A stretch of DNA of 64,000 bases, from assembly GCF_023023025.1 (NCBI RefSeq), contig NZ_CP095481.1, forward strand, positions 10,057,001-10,121,000, read 5' to 3'. The position numbers and the translations under genes are program-made. Positions within the stretch are counted from its first letter, which is position 1; each line of letters begins with the position of its first letter. Shown piece after piece: positions 17,440 to 26,278 of this stretch. The notes under the pieces are model-generated. The model was not told the origin of the DNA and did no database searches. It worked only from the letters and a program-made list of their open reading frames with translations. Source of the stretch: Amycolatopsis sp. WQ 127309. GTDB taxonomy: Bacteria > Actinomycetota > Actinomycetes > Mycobacteriales > Pseudonocardiaceae.

Positions 17440-18171
17440 GTGACCGGTGCGCCGATCCCCGCCGAGGACCTCGACGAGCTGACCGCCGCCATGGCGGATC
17501 TCACGGGTGCTCTGGAGACCGAATCCGCCGAAGAGATCCTCCAGGCCGTCTGCGCGGAGGCCATCCGGGCCATCCCGGGCGCCGACATGGCCAGCATCAC
17601 CGCGATCCGCGACGGCGAGCCGACGACCGCGGCCGCCACCGACGACCGCGCCGTCGACATCGACCACGTCCAGTACGCGGCGGGCGAGGGCCCGTGCCTG
17701 CAGGCGGCGGCGTCCGGCGAGATCGTCCGGGTGCCGCTCGCCACGGCCGGGCGGGTGTGGCCGGAGTTCACCGAGTACGCCGGGAGCGTCGGCGTCGGCA
17801 GCTACCTCGCCGCGCCGCTGCGGGTCGACGAGCACCTCGGCGGCGCGCTCAACCTCTTCGGCTTCGGCGACCACGGGTTCGCCGAGACCGACTCCCAGCT
17901 GCTGAAGCTCTACACCACGATCGTCACGTTCGGCCTGCGCACCACGCGGCGCTACCACCAGGCCCGGCAGCGCGCCACCGAGCTCGAGGCCGCGATGAGA
18001 TCGCGGGCGGTGATCGAGCAGGCCAAGGGCATCCTGATGGCCGTGCACCGGATCTCCGCCGACGAAGCCATGAAGCGCCTCATCACGGAGTCCCAGCGCA
18101 CCAACGTGAAGCTGCGGGACATCGCGGCCCGGTTCGTCGCCGAGCTGTCCGACGGCGCGACGCCGGGCTGA
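17440..18171 (+). CDS. GAF-ANTAR RNA-binding regulator
   Basis: A 243-residue cytoplasmic protein: a GAF domain (about 20-165) followed by a C-terminal ANTAR three-helix domain (about 175-235; RAVIEQAKGILMAVHRISAD with conserved Ala and Leu/Met residues). ANTAR domains bind paired hexaloop hairpins in mRNA and cause antitermination in response to the sensory domain. The start GTG has GGAG eight bases upstream. It stands alone, 255 bp after the STAS gene, and ends 22 bases from the convergent HATPase gene. Close fit to the many orphan GAF-ANTAR proteins of actinomycetes; its RNA targets are unknown. Confidence 0.93.
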   Translation: MTGAPIPAEDLDELTAAMADLTGALETESAEEILQAVCAEAIRAIPGADMASITAIRDGEPTTAAATDDRAVDIDHVQYAAGEGPCLQAAASGEIVRVPLATAGRVWPEFTEYAGSVGVGSYLAAPLRVDEHLGGALNLFGFGDHGFAETDSQLLKLYTTIVTFGLRTTRRYHQARQRATELEAAMRSRAVIEQAKGILMAVHRISADEAMKRLITESQRTNVKLRDIAARFVAELSDGATPG

Positions 18172-18192
18172 CGGCGTCCGGTCCTCCGCTGC

Positions 18193-18603
18193 TCAGGCGC
18201 TGCGGCGGACCGGGAACGGCCAGGTCAGCGTCATGACCGTGCCGTCGTCGGTCGAGCGCAGGTCGAGCCCGTCGACCAGCGCCTGGATCAGCCGCAGCCC
18301 GCGGCCGCGGTCGGCCTGCTCCTCCAGGGCCTGCCAGCTGCCCCGGTCGGCGATCGTGACGATCAGGACCCGGTCGTCGATCCGCGCCCGGACGTCGATC
18401 TCGCCGGGCCGGCCCCCGTAGGCGTGGTCCAGCACGTTGGCCATCGCCTCCCAGCAGGCCAGAACGATCTCGTCGGCCTGACGGCCCACCTCTTCGCCGG
18501 CTCTTCTGCGCAGCCACGACATGAGATGGCGGCGCAGACCCGGCAACGTGCGCGGGGTGATCATGCCGCGGTAGTTCCATCCATCCGATCCGTGCTCTTC
18601 CAT
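18193..18603 (-). CDS. HATPase-domain anti-sigma/serine kinase, RsbW-like
   Basis: A 136-residue GHKL domain with N box EAMANVLDHAYGG and G box RGRGLRLIQALVDGL. The ATG at 18603 is preceded by GAGGAGG at six bases, so the longer reading (from 18660) is unlikely. It is a second single-domain kinase of the partner-switching island and could pair with the STAS proteins at 10.0, 10.6 or 16.9 kb. A SigF/SigB-type promoter directly upstream suggests that the sigma factor it controls also drives its gene, a common negative feedback. Confidence 0.9.
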   Translation of the reverse strand: MEEHGSDGWNYRGMITPRTLPGLRRHLMSWLRRRAGEEVGRQADEIVLACWEAMANVLDHAYGGRPGEIDVRARIDDRVLIVTIADRGSWQALEEQADRGRGLRLIQALVDGLDLRSTDDGTVMTLTWPFPVRRSA

Positions 18604-18633
18604 ATTCACCTCCTCGGGGGACTGTGGGTTTGC

Positions 18634-18658
18634 TACCCACCCGTCCGGGTTCTCAACC
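18634..18658 (-). promoter_or_regulatory. SigF/SigB-type promoter of the HATPase gene
   Basis: Read on the minus strand, GGTT (plus 18655-18658) is followed after 16 bases by GGGTA (plus 18634-18638). This matches the GTTT-N14-16-GGGTA pattern of stress sigma factors. The start codon is about 31 bases downstream of the -10 box. Confidence 0.5.
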
Positions 18659-18726
18659 AACGGTCACCGCGCCCGGGCGGCCGTTCGGCCCTGGTGCGGC
18701 GCGAACGGGCGTGATCCGATGTGCGG

Positions 18727-21700
18727 ATGACTCGGTCGACGTCGTCCGTGGTGCTCTGCGCGGTGCTGGCCGCCGCCACCTTCCTGCCCGTGCCCGCCGC
18801 CTCGGCGGCCACCGATCCCGGTCCGGGCGCCGTCTCGCACTTCGGCCTGGCCCGCAAGGACTGCCTGGGCACCGCGCGGAACACGACCAGCAAGGCATGG
18901 TTCACCGTCGCGAACGGCGTGCTCTCCGACGTCTACGCGCCGGTGATCGACAACACGAACGTCGAGACGCTGCAGTTCGCCGTCACCGACGGCCGCAGCT
19001 TCACCGACCTGCAGGCCCGCGACATGACCTACACGGTCCGGACCAGCGCGGGCGGGATGGCCTGCGAGGTGACGTCGACCCCGCGCAGCGGCAAGTACCG
19101 GCTGGTCACCGAGTACCTGGCCGACCCGGCGCGCACCGGCGTGCTGATCCGGACCCGCCTCGAGCCGCTGCGCGACTCCGGCCGGGACCTGAAGGTCTAC
19201 GTGCGGTTCGACGCGAGCGTCAACGGCAACGGCGGTGGCGGGGAGGCCAACGGCGGCGGGGACACGGCCACGGTCGACGCGGCGACGACCGCGCTGGTCA
19301 GCGCCGACACGAACACGGTGTCGAGCGCGCCGGCCCGCGACTACGGCACGCCCCTGGCCGCCGCCCTGCGCGCGGACCGCAGGTTCTTGAGTACCAGCAG
19401 TGGCTTCGCCGGCACCGCCGGTGACGGACTGGCCCAGCTGGACCGCGCCCACCGGCTCACCGACCCGACGCCGACGGCGGTGAACGGCAACGTCGTGCAG
19501 ACCGCGCAGCTGGACCTGGCCCCGCGCCGCCCGGCCGTGCTGGCGCTGGGCTTCGGCACGGACGCGCGGGCGGCCGTCGCGACGGCCGGGGCGAGCCTGC
19601 GCACGCCGTTCGACCAGAGCTACCGCGACTACGCGCGTGGCTGGCAGAACTACGACAACGGGCTGACCCCGTTGCGCGGCAAGGATTCGGACGCCTACTA
19701 CCAGTCGGCCAACGTCCTGAAGGCCAGCGAGGACAAGACGTTCCCGGGCGCGGTGGTGGCGTCGCTCGGCAGCCCGTGGGGCCAAGCTGTGTCCGCGGGC
19801 GACGCGCCCGGCGGCAAGCCGGTGTACTTCGGCTCCTACCGCGAGATCTTCGCCCGCGACCTCTACGAAAGCTTCTCCGGCCTGCTCGCGGCGGGCGACC
19901 GCGACACGGCGCGGGCGAGCGTGCGCTGGCTGTTCTCCCGCCAGCAGCAGCCGGACGGCCGGTTCCCGCGCAACTCCCTGCTCAACGGCAAGAAGGCCCC
20001 CGACTCCGGCGGTGACCAGCTCGACGAAAGCGCGTACCCGATCCTGATGGCGCTGCAGGCCGGGCTCGACCGCGACCGGACGCTCTACACCGGCCACATC
20101 CGCGCGGCCGCCGACTTCGTCGTCGCGCACGGGCCGTCGTTCGGCTCCGAGCGCTGGGAAGAGCAGGGCGGCTACTCCCCCTCGACGATCGCCGCCGAGA
20201 TCGCCGGGCTCGTCGCGGCCGGCGTGATCGCCGACCACAACGGCGACCCGGCGCGCGCCCGCGTCTACCGGGCCACCGCCGACCAGTTCCAGCGCAGCAT
20301 CAAGGGCTGGACCGTGACGTCGAACGGCCCGTACGGCGGCCGCTACTTCCTGCGGCTGACCAAGAACGGCGACCCGGACTCGGAGTACTTCTACAACCTG
20401 GGCAACGGCTCGGTGGACGCCGACCAGCGCGCGGTCGTCGACGCCGGGTTCCTCGAGCTGACCCGCCTCGGCGTGTTGCCGGCGACCGACCCCGACGTCA
20501 CCGCGTCGCTGGCCGTCGTCGACCGCGTGATCAAGCGGGACACCCCGGCCGGCCCCGGCTGGTACCGCTACGGCACGTCGGCGCCGGGCAGCGAGGACGG
20601 CTACGGCGACTGCTACGAGCCCGACCCGACGAACTGCGCCCCGACCGGCACGCCGTGGCCGACGACCAACACCGGGTCCGGACACCTCTGGCCGGTGCTC
20701 GCGGGCGAACGCGGCGAGCAGGCCGTCCAGACCGGCGACCGCGCGGGCGCGGCCGCGTTGCTGCGCGCGATGCGTGGCCAGACCGGCGGGACCGGCCTGA
20801 TCCCCGAGCAGATCTGGGAGAATCCGGCGGTCCCGGCGTCGCCGTACGGCACCGACCCGCGGACCGCGTCCATCGGGTTCACGCCGGGCCAGTCGGTCGG
20901 CTCGGTCGCGCCGCTGAGCTGGGCGCAGTCCCAGTCGGTGCGCCTGGCCCGGGCCGTCACGGACGGCAAGCTGCCCGAGCAGCCCGCCGACGTCCGCGCC
21001 CGGTACGTCACCCACGCCCCGCCGGCGGCGTTGACGGTCACCCTGGACGCACCGGCGTCGGTCTCGACCGCGACGGCCGCGGTGACCGGCACCGCGCCCG
21101 CGGGCAGCCAGGTCGACCTGGCCGTCTCGGCCACCGACGCCGGGACGACCACGGTGCTCTCGGTGCGGGCTTCGGCGACGGGAACGTACTCCGCGACGGT
21201 GCCGACGCCCCTGGGCGCGAACGTCGTCACCGCGACGGCCACGGGTGCCGGCACGGGCTACGCGCAGCGGACGATCAGCTCGGACTTCGTCACGGGCACG
21301 GTCCTGCTGGACCAGAACGACCCGGACGGCGACGACAACGGCCCGGGCACGTACACCTACCCGACCGCGACGGACTTCCACGCGGGCGCGTTCGACCTGC
21401 AGCGCTTCCAGGTCATCGACTCGGGCACCAATCTGGTGTTCCGCGCCCAGGTCCGCGACCTCACGCCGACGTTCGGATCACCGCTGGGCGCCCAGCTGCT
21501 GACGATCTACGCCCACGACCCGGCCGCGACGACCACGTCGACCGCGGCCCCGTTCCCGAGCCGGGCGTACACGATCGCACCGGCCGACGCGTGGAGCCGT
21601 CGCCTGGAAGTCCAGGGCTTCGCCGACCCGTCACTGGTCGACGCCTCGGGCGCCGCGCTGGCGACGCCCGCGGTTCAGGCCTCGCAGGCGACGCGCTACA

Positions 21701-21996
21701 TCACGGTCAGCGTGGCGAAGTCGGCGTTCGGAACGCCGGGCGCGGGCTGGACGTTCGCGGTGGTCCTCACCGGCCAGGACGGCAACTCCCCCGACCAGGC
21801 AAGGCCGTTCACGCCGACGGCGGGCCAGTACACGTTCGGCCTGTGCGCGGCGGGCGGCACGGCCCCGGTGTGCACAGCCGACCCGGCCACGGCACCGAAG
21901 ACCCTGGACGTCCTGACCCCGGCAGGAGTCGACCAGGCGACCGAACTGGACCCGACCCGAGGCCCGGTCACGGTGCGCGGCGTGCCGGTGGGCTGA
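18727..21996 (+). CDS. Secreted GH15 glucodextranase/glucoamylase-like enzyme
   Basis: About 1089 residues. A signal peptide (cleavage near ASA-A, residue 28) is followed by a glucodextranase N-domain (about 30-270), an (alpha/alpha)6 GH15 catalytic barrel (about 280-690), and C-terminal beta domains, including a glucodextranase-like DOMON-type domain ending in TVRGVPVG. Likely general acid is the Glu in RWEEQGGYSPSTIAAEI (about 478) and general base the Glu in GLIPEQIWE (about 694). The family releases glucose from dextran ends or from alpha-glucan. Start is ATG 18727; GTG at 18721 is also possible. No ribosome binding site is clear. The C-terminal portion probably binds the substrate or the cell wall. 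Confidence 0.88.
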   Translation: MTRSTSSVVLCAVLAAATFLPVPAASAATDPGPGAVSHFGLARKDCLGTARNTTSKAWFTVANGVLSDVYAPVIDNTNVETLQFAVTDGRSFTDLQARDMTYTVRTSAGGMACEVTSTPRSGKYRLVTEYLADPARTGVLIRTRLEPLRDSGRDLKVYVRFDASVNGNGGGGEANGGGDTATVDAATTALVSADTNTVSSAPARDYGTPLAAALRADRRFLSTSSGFAGTAGDGLAQLDRAHRLTDPTPTAVNGNVVQTAQLDLAPRRPAVLALGFGTDARAAVATAGASLRTPFDQSYRDYARGWQNYDNGLTPLRGKDSDAYYQSANVLKASEDKTFPGAVVASLGSPWGQAVSAGDAPGGKPVYFGSYREIFARDLYESFSGLLAAGDRDTARASVRWLFSRQQQPDGRFPRNSLLNGKKAPDSGGDQLDESAYPILMALQAGLDRDRTLYTGHIRAAADFVVAHGPSFGSERWEEQGGYSPSTIAAEIAGLVAAGVIADHNGDPARARVYRATADQFQRSIKGWTVTSNGPYGGRYFLRLTKNGDPDSEYFYNLGNGSVDADQRAVVDAGFLELTRLGVLPATDPDVTASLAVVDRVIKRDTPAGPGWYRYGTSAPGSEDGYGDCYEPDPTNCAPTGTPWPTTNTGSGHLWPVLAGERGEQAVQTGDRAGAAALLRAMRGQTGGTGLIPEQIWENPAVPASPYGTDPRTASIGFTPGQSVGSVAPLSWAQSQSVRLARAVTDGKLPEQPADVRARYVTHAPPAALTVTLDAPASVSTATAAVTGTAPAGSQVDLAVSATDAGTTTVLSVRASATGTYSATVPTPLGANVVTATATGAGTGYAQRTISSDFVTGTVLLDQNDPDGDDNGPGTYTYPTATDFHAGAFDLQRFQVIDSGTNLVFRAQVRDLTPTFGSPLGAQLLTIYAHDPAATTTSTAAPFPSRAYTIAPADAWSRRLEVQGFADPSLVDASGAALATPAVQASQATRYITVSVAKSAFGTPGAGWTFAVVLTGQDGNSPDQARPFTPTAGQYTFGLCAAGGTAPVCTADPATAPKTLDVLTPAGVDQATELDPTRGPVTVRGVPVG

Positions 21997-22160
21997 CCGG
22001 CCAGGTTCGGACCGGCTGTGCGGTGGTCCCCGTCCCGATGGTGTGGACGGGGGTCTGCCTGCCGTTCAAGCGCACGAGGGCCTGCCACCGGTCGAAGCGC
22101 TCGCCCGTGTCACCGGCGGGGCCGGACGGCGCCCGCCAGCTTCCAGCTTCACTGACAGTG
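21997..22160. other. Spacer before the repeat array
   Basis: First part of a 1027-bp stretch without a convincing gene (21997-23023). Nothing recognisable here except weak short reading frames on both strands. Confidence 0.4.
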
Positions 22161-22700
22161 CCGGACCACACTCACCAGCCCCGCCAACGAGCTGGACCGC
22201 GCCCGCCAGCGCCACCAACGAGGCCGAGCCACGCCAAAGTCACCGGCGAAGCCGGGCCACGCTCACCAGCACCGCCGACAGGGCCGGACCGCGCCACAAA
22301 TATCACCGCCGAGGCCAGACCGTGCCCGCCAGCGCCGCCGACAGGGCCGGGCCACGCGCGCCAATGCCACCGACGGGGCTGGACCGCACCCGGCCAGCGC
22401 CACCAACAAGGCCGGACCACGCCCCGCCAGCGCCACCGGCGGGGCCGGGCCACGCCCGCCAGCGCCGCCGACAGGGCCGGGCCACGCGCGCCAATGTCAC
22501 CGACGGGGCTGGACCGCACCCGGCCAGCGCCACCAACAAGGCCGGACCACGCCCCGCCAGCGCCACCGCCGAGGCCAGACCGTGCCCGCCAGCGCCGCCG
22601 ACAGGGCCGGGCCACGCGCGCCAATGCCACCGACGGGGCTGGACCGCACCCGGCCAATGCCGCCGACAGGGTCGAGCCTCGCTCGCCGAAGCCGGACCCG
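22160..22700. repeat. Higher-order tandem repeat array (32/33-bp monomers, 130-bp unit)
   Basis: About 16 monomers of 32-33 bp with the pattern GGCCACGC-CGCCA-x-GCCACCGAC-GGGC. Four monomers (32+33+33+32) make a 130-bp higher-order unit: the diagnostic CCAATG(C/T)CACCGACGGGG recurs at 22361, 22491 and 22621, exactly 130 bp apart. Older, more diverged monomers of 28-33 bp lie at the left edge. Because 130 is not a multiple of three, reading frames shift from unit to unit, so the open frames on both strands are probably not genes. No spacers, so not a CRISPR. Confidence 0.85.
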
Positions 22701-23023
22701 ACTGGTGCCGAGCCGACCCGTGCCGTCGCCGTGGTGCGCGCCCTCGCGGCGACCGCCGCGCCTCGCCGGGTGAGCTTCGCGGGTGTGGTCTCGCCGACGC
22801 CGGCGTCTCGCTGGGTCCCGCAGGCCGGTGCACGTGAACGACCCCCGCGCCGTCGCGCACGGGATCGCGTCTGGTTAGACGTCCAAGATCACCCAGGGTT
22901 GCTTTTCTGCGGGCAACCCCACTTTGGAGCTAACCCGGACGGGTCGTGGGCATCTTTCCTAGTGAGCGCGGAGTTCAGTGAACCACTCACCGGAACCGCC
23001 CGACACCGGAAGGGGTACAGCTC

Positions 23024-23569
23024 ATGACCACTCGTCCGAGCATCCGCCGCACCGTGACCGTTCTCGCCGTGACCGGCGCCGCCGCGTCCGCTGTCGTCGC
23101 CGGGGCGGGGGCCGCCTCCGCGATGCCGACCGACTTCAACTGCACCTCCGGCCAGGTCGACACGACGCTGGTCGCCGGTGACCCCGGCGCGGGCCAGCGC
23201 TACGCCTCGCTGGTCTTCACCGCGAAGCCCGGCGAATCGTGCACCCTGCCGGGCGCGCTCCCGGTCACCCTGACCGGCGCCGACGGCGTCACCGTGAGCC
23301 CCGACCCGGCCGCCGCGGACGCCCCGGCCGTCACCGTCGCCGACGGCGCGCCCGCGTCGATGCTGCTGCACTGGACCGGCATCGAGGCCCCGGAGAACCA
23401 GGTGTCGCCCACGAGCGTCACGGTGACCGCGCCGGCGACGACCACCCCGCGTGGCGACACCTTCGACCCGGCGATCACCCTGCCCTGGAATCAAGGCGCG
23501 CTGGACGACTCCGCCGAAGCGCACAACCTGACCGTCGGCCCGGTGACCGCGGGCGCGCCCACGGCCTGA
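23024..23569 (+). CDS. Secreted DUF4232-type protein
   Basis: A 181-residue precursor with a signal peptide (RRTVTVLAVTGAAASAVVAG, cleavage near ASA-M, residue 33). The mature part has the DUF4232 pattern: a Cys near FNCTSG, GAGQRYASLVF, then a second Cys in ESCTLPGALPV, suggesting one disulfide in a beta-sandwich. Function of the family is unknown; it is common in actinomycetes as a cell-surface or lipoprotein-attached domain. ATG is preceded by GGAAGGGG. It stands alone between the repeat array and a converging gene. I cannot assign a partner. Confidence 0.8.
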   Translation: MTTRPSIRRTVTVLAVTGAAASAVVAGAGAASAMPTDFNCTSGQVDTTLVAGDPGAGQRYASLVFTAKPGESCTLPGALPVTLTGADGVTVSPDPAAADAPAVTVADGAPASMLLHWTGIEAPENQVSPTSVTVTAPATTTPRGDTFDPAITLPWNQGALDDSAEAHNLTVGPVTAGAPTA

Positions 23570-23633
23570 CACCACGCGCACGGCTCGACCGCCGACGACG
23601 ACGCGCCGCGGACCGCGCGGCAGCACGTGTCAC

Positions 23634-23676
23634 GAGGGGCACTCTCACGGCTCTTAACGCCATGAAGGTGCCCCTC
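23634..23676. terminator. Inverted repeat between convergent genes
   Basis: GAGGGGCAC (23634-23642) and GTGCCCCTC (23668-23676) pair with a 25-base loop, between the ends of genes at 23569 and 23692. No T-tract. It may terminate both, or be a copy of the short GC-rich intergenic hairpins common in this genus. Confidence 0.45.
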
Positions 23677-23691
23677 ACGGCTTTCCCAGGG

Positions 23692-24144
23692 TCACCGGCG
23701 ACCCCCGTGGTCGTCGCCCGCCTCGTGGTGACCACCGTGGTCGTCACCCGTCTCGCCACCCCGGCCACCGTGGTCGTCACCCGCCTCCACACCGCGCCCA
23801 CCGTGGTCATCACCCGGCTCCACACCCCGGCCTCGGTCGTCACCGGGCTCCACAGTGGACCGGCCGCGGTCGTCACCGGGCTCGGTCGTGCGGCCGCCGT
23901 GCCGGTCGGCCGACGGGTACGTGCTCGGGACGGACGTCGCGCCCGGCACCGAAGTCGCCGATGACTCCGGCACCGTGGCCGTCGCCGAAACCCCGCTGTG
24001 CGTGGGCGTTCCCGACGTCGTCGAGACCGTGGCCGGCCGGACACCGTCGTCCGTACCCGGGTGCGACGACGACGCCAGTGCCGCCGTCGTCCCGCCGATC
24101 GTGAGGGCCACTCCCACTACCGCGAACACCAGTACCTTGCGCAT
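23692..24144 (-). CDS. Exported Asp/His/Gly-rich repeat protein
   Basis: A 150-residue protein with a signal peptide (MRKVLVFAVVGVALTIGGTTAALA) and ATG 24144 preceded by AAGGAGC. The middle is Ser/Thr/Pro-rich; the last third is built of GDDRGR/GDDHGGRG repeats ending at the C-terminus, with many Asp and His that could bind divalent metal or act as a charged wall-associated tail. No catalytic domain seen. It lies next to and on the same strand as a two-component system (86 bp downstream of the kinase stop), and a second exported protein with a similar DDHHGGHGGDG tail flanks that system on the other side (26279-26761), so a link to the sensed signal is inferred. Confidence 0.75.
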   Translation of the reverse strand: MRKVLVFAVVGVALTIGGTTAALASSSHPGTDDGVRPATVSTTSGTPTHSGVSATATVPESSATSVPGATSVPSTYPSADRHGGRTTEPGDDRGRSTVEPGDDRGRGVEPGDDHGGRGVEAGDDHGGRGGETGDDHGGHHEAGDDHGGRR

Positions 24145-24230
24145 CGCTGCTCCTTTTTCGTTCTCCGACAACGAAACCGAGCATCCCGCGATCAGTGATA
24201 GCAGCGCGCTTCCGGCAGCTTAAGGAACTC

Positions 24231-25490
24231 CTAAGGACTTCGGAGTTCGAGGACGATCCGCGCGCCGTGCGGCGGGACCCGGTGCACGTAGAACTCCCCG
24301 CCGGACGAGCGGGCCGTCTGGCGGGCGATGTCCAGCCCCAGCCCGGTGGACCCGGCGCCGCTCCGGCCGCGCAGGGGAACCTCGTCGAACCCCGGACCCT
24401 GGTCCTCGACCTCCAGCCGCGCGCCGTCCGGCTTCGGGTAGAGGCTGATCGTGTACGTCGTTCCTTCGGGCGTGTGCGCGAAGACGTTGCCCAGCAACGC
24501 GTCCAGGCACGCGGCGAGCTCCGTCGCGCCGACCGCGACCGGCAGCGGTCCCGGGTCGAGGTACAAGTGCACCTCGCGGTCCTGGTCCTGGGCCAGCACC
24601 GACCAGAACGCCGCCCGCTCGACGACGACCTCCGCCGCATCGCACGAAACCGGCGCCGAATCGCGGTGGCGTGCCTGCTCGATGAGGGCGGTGACCTGGC
24701 GTTCCAGGCTCTCCGCGTGGCCGGTGATCCGCTCGGCCTCTTCGGGGTCGCGCAGGGACTCGGCGTCCAGCCGCAGCACGGTCAACGGGGTCCGCAGGCG
24801 GTGCGAAATATCGGCCACGGCCTCCCGTTCCTGCCGGACCAGCTCCCGGATCCGGGCGGCGAGGGAGTTCAAGGCCAAGGTCACCGACCGCACCTCCGCG
24901 GGCCCGCCGGAGCGTGCCCGCGCGTCGAGGTCGCCGTCGGCGAGCCGGCGGGACACCTCGGCGAGCTCGTGGACCGGCCGCACGACCGCGCGGGCCAGCC
25001 GGTCGGCGACGAACACCCCGAGCGCCAGCAGCAACACCCCCAGTCCCGCCAGCACCAGCCACGCCGACCCCAGCCCGCGGGTCAGCTCGGCCCGGTCGAC
25101 GTAGGCCCGCACCACCGCCGTCCCCCGCGGCAGGCCCTGGACGGCGACCAGGATCTCCCGCCCGTCCGCGTCCTCGACCGTCAGGCTGCCCTGCACCGCC
25201 GCCAGCTGCACGCCGGGCGTGCGCGCGGCGGGCGCGCCGAGCACCGTGCCGTCGGGCAGGAACACTGTCACCGGGTGGCCCGCGGTGGTGTTGAGCTGGT
25301 CGATCGCCGGCTGCAGCGTGCGCGCGTCGGCCGTCGCCACCAGCGAGGTGAGCGACTGCGCCTTCGCCGTGGCGGCGGTGACCGCGCAGTCGGCGGTGAC
25401 CGACTGCAGCAGGATCGCCAGCGGCACCAGGAAAGCGACGAGCACCAGGCTCATCGTGACGGCCACCAGCAGCGCGAGCCGTTTCCTCAC
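24231..25490 (-). CDS. Sensor histidine kinase of an OmpR-type two-component system
   Basis: A 419-residue membrane kinase. Two membrane helices (about 5-28 and 165-190) enclose a 130-residue extracytoplasmic sensor; then HAMP (about 185-240), HisKA with ADISHRLRTPLTVLR (His about 255) and a HATPase domain ending near 419. The ATPase core is unusual: LGNVFAHTPEGT has no typical NALKY... tail, and GAGSTGLGLDIARQTARSS holds the G2 box. GTG 25490 overlaps the regulator stop (GTGA). Ligand not known; the sensor has no recognised fold. Confidence 0.9.
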   Translation of the reverse strand: MRKRLALLVAVTMSLVLVAFLVPLAILLQSVTADCAVTAATAKAQSLTSLVATADARTLQPAIDQLNTTAGHPVTVFLPDGTVLGAPAARTPGVQLAAVQGSLTVEDADGREILVAVQGLPRGTAVVRAYVDRAELTRGLGSAWLVLAGLGVLLLALGVFVADRLARAVVRPVHELAEVSRRLADGDLDARARSGGPAEVRSVTLALNSLAARIRELVRQEREAVADISHRLRTPLTVLRLDAESLRDPEEAERITGHAESLERQVTALIEQARHRDSAPVSCDAAEVVVERAAFWSVLAQDQDREVHLYLDPGPLPVAVGATELAACLDALLGNVFAHTPEGTTYTISLYPKPDGARLEVEDQGPGFDEVPLRGRSGAGSTGLGLDIARQTARSSGGEFYVHRVPPHGARIVLELRSP

Positions 25491-26176
25491 GACCCGGCCC
25501 CCGGTTCGGCGAGCCGGACGCCGACCCGGCGCACGGTGTGCAGGTACCGCGGCTCCTGCGCGGTCTCGCCGAGCTTGCGCCGCAGCCACGAAAGATGGAC
25601 GTCGACGGTCTTGTCCGCGCCCGCGTAGGGCAGTTTCCAGACGTCGGCGAGCAGTTCGCGCTTGCTCACCACCGTTCCGGCCCGGGCGGCGAGGTAGTGC
25701 AGCAGGTCGAACTCGCGCGGCGTGAGGTCGAGCGGGACGCCGTCGAGCGACGCCTCCCGCGTCCGCGCGTCGACCGAGATCCCGCCGACGACGACCGGGG
25801 CCGTCGTCTCCTCCGGCTCGCTGCGCCGCAGCACCGCGCGGATCCGGGCGTCGAGTTGCGCGCCACCGAACGGTTTCACGACGTAATCGTCGGCGCCGGC
25901 GTCGAGCAGCCGGACGATCTCGTCCTCCGCGCCGCGCGCGGTGACGACGATGATCGGCACCGCGCTGACCGCCCGCACCATGCGCAGCACCTCGCGGCCG
26001 TCGAGATCGGGCAGCCCGAGATCGAGCAGCACGACGTCGGGGCGGTCGGTCACCGCCGCCTGCAGCCCGGTCATCGCGTTCGCGGCGGACGTCACCGTGT
26101 GCCCGCGGTCGGTCAACGCGCGGAGCACCGCTGTGCGGATGGTCGGGTCGTCCTCGACGATCAACACCGTGGCCAT
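25487..26176 (-). CDS. OmpR/PhoB-family response regulator
   Basis: A 229-residue regulator: receiver (1-120) with phospho-acceptor Asp in VVLLDLGLPDLDG, Thr in VTARG and Lys in YVVKPFG, then a winged-helix Trans_reg_C domain (about 130-227; REFDLLHYLAARAGTVVSKREL). Start ATG 26176 (MATVLIVEDD). Couples to the downstream kinase by a GTGA overlap. Its targets probably include the flanking genes for exported His/Asp-rich proteins, since the 26279 gene is divergent 102 bp away. Confidence 0.93.
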   Translation of the reverse strand: MATVLIVEDDPTIRTAVLRALTDRGHTVTSAANAMTGLQAAVTDRPDVVLLDLGLPDLDGREVLRMVRAVSAVPIIVVTARGAEDEIVRLLDAGADDYVVKPFGGAQLDARIRAVLRRSEPEETTAPVVVGGISVDARTREASLDGVPLDLTPREFDLLHYLAARAGTVVSKRELLADVWKLPYAGADKTVDVHLSWLRRKLGETAQEPRYLHTVRRVGVRLAEPGAGS

Positions 26177-26278
26177 GCGCAGGACGGTATACCGGCGAGG
26201 CCGTGTCGACCGGATCGTGGCGAACCGTAGGACCGCGTTAGGAGTGCCTTAACCCTTCGGGGTGGCACAGTGGACCGC

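Noticed and set aside
22043..22837. Open frames of about 160-260 codons in the 22-kb repeat array on both strands
   Set aside because: Unit length 130 shifts frame, so no repeated peptide is kept; composition is low-complexity Pro/Arg/Ala; no ribosome binding site.
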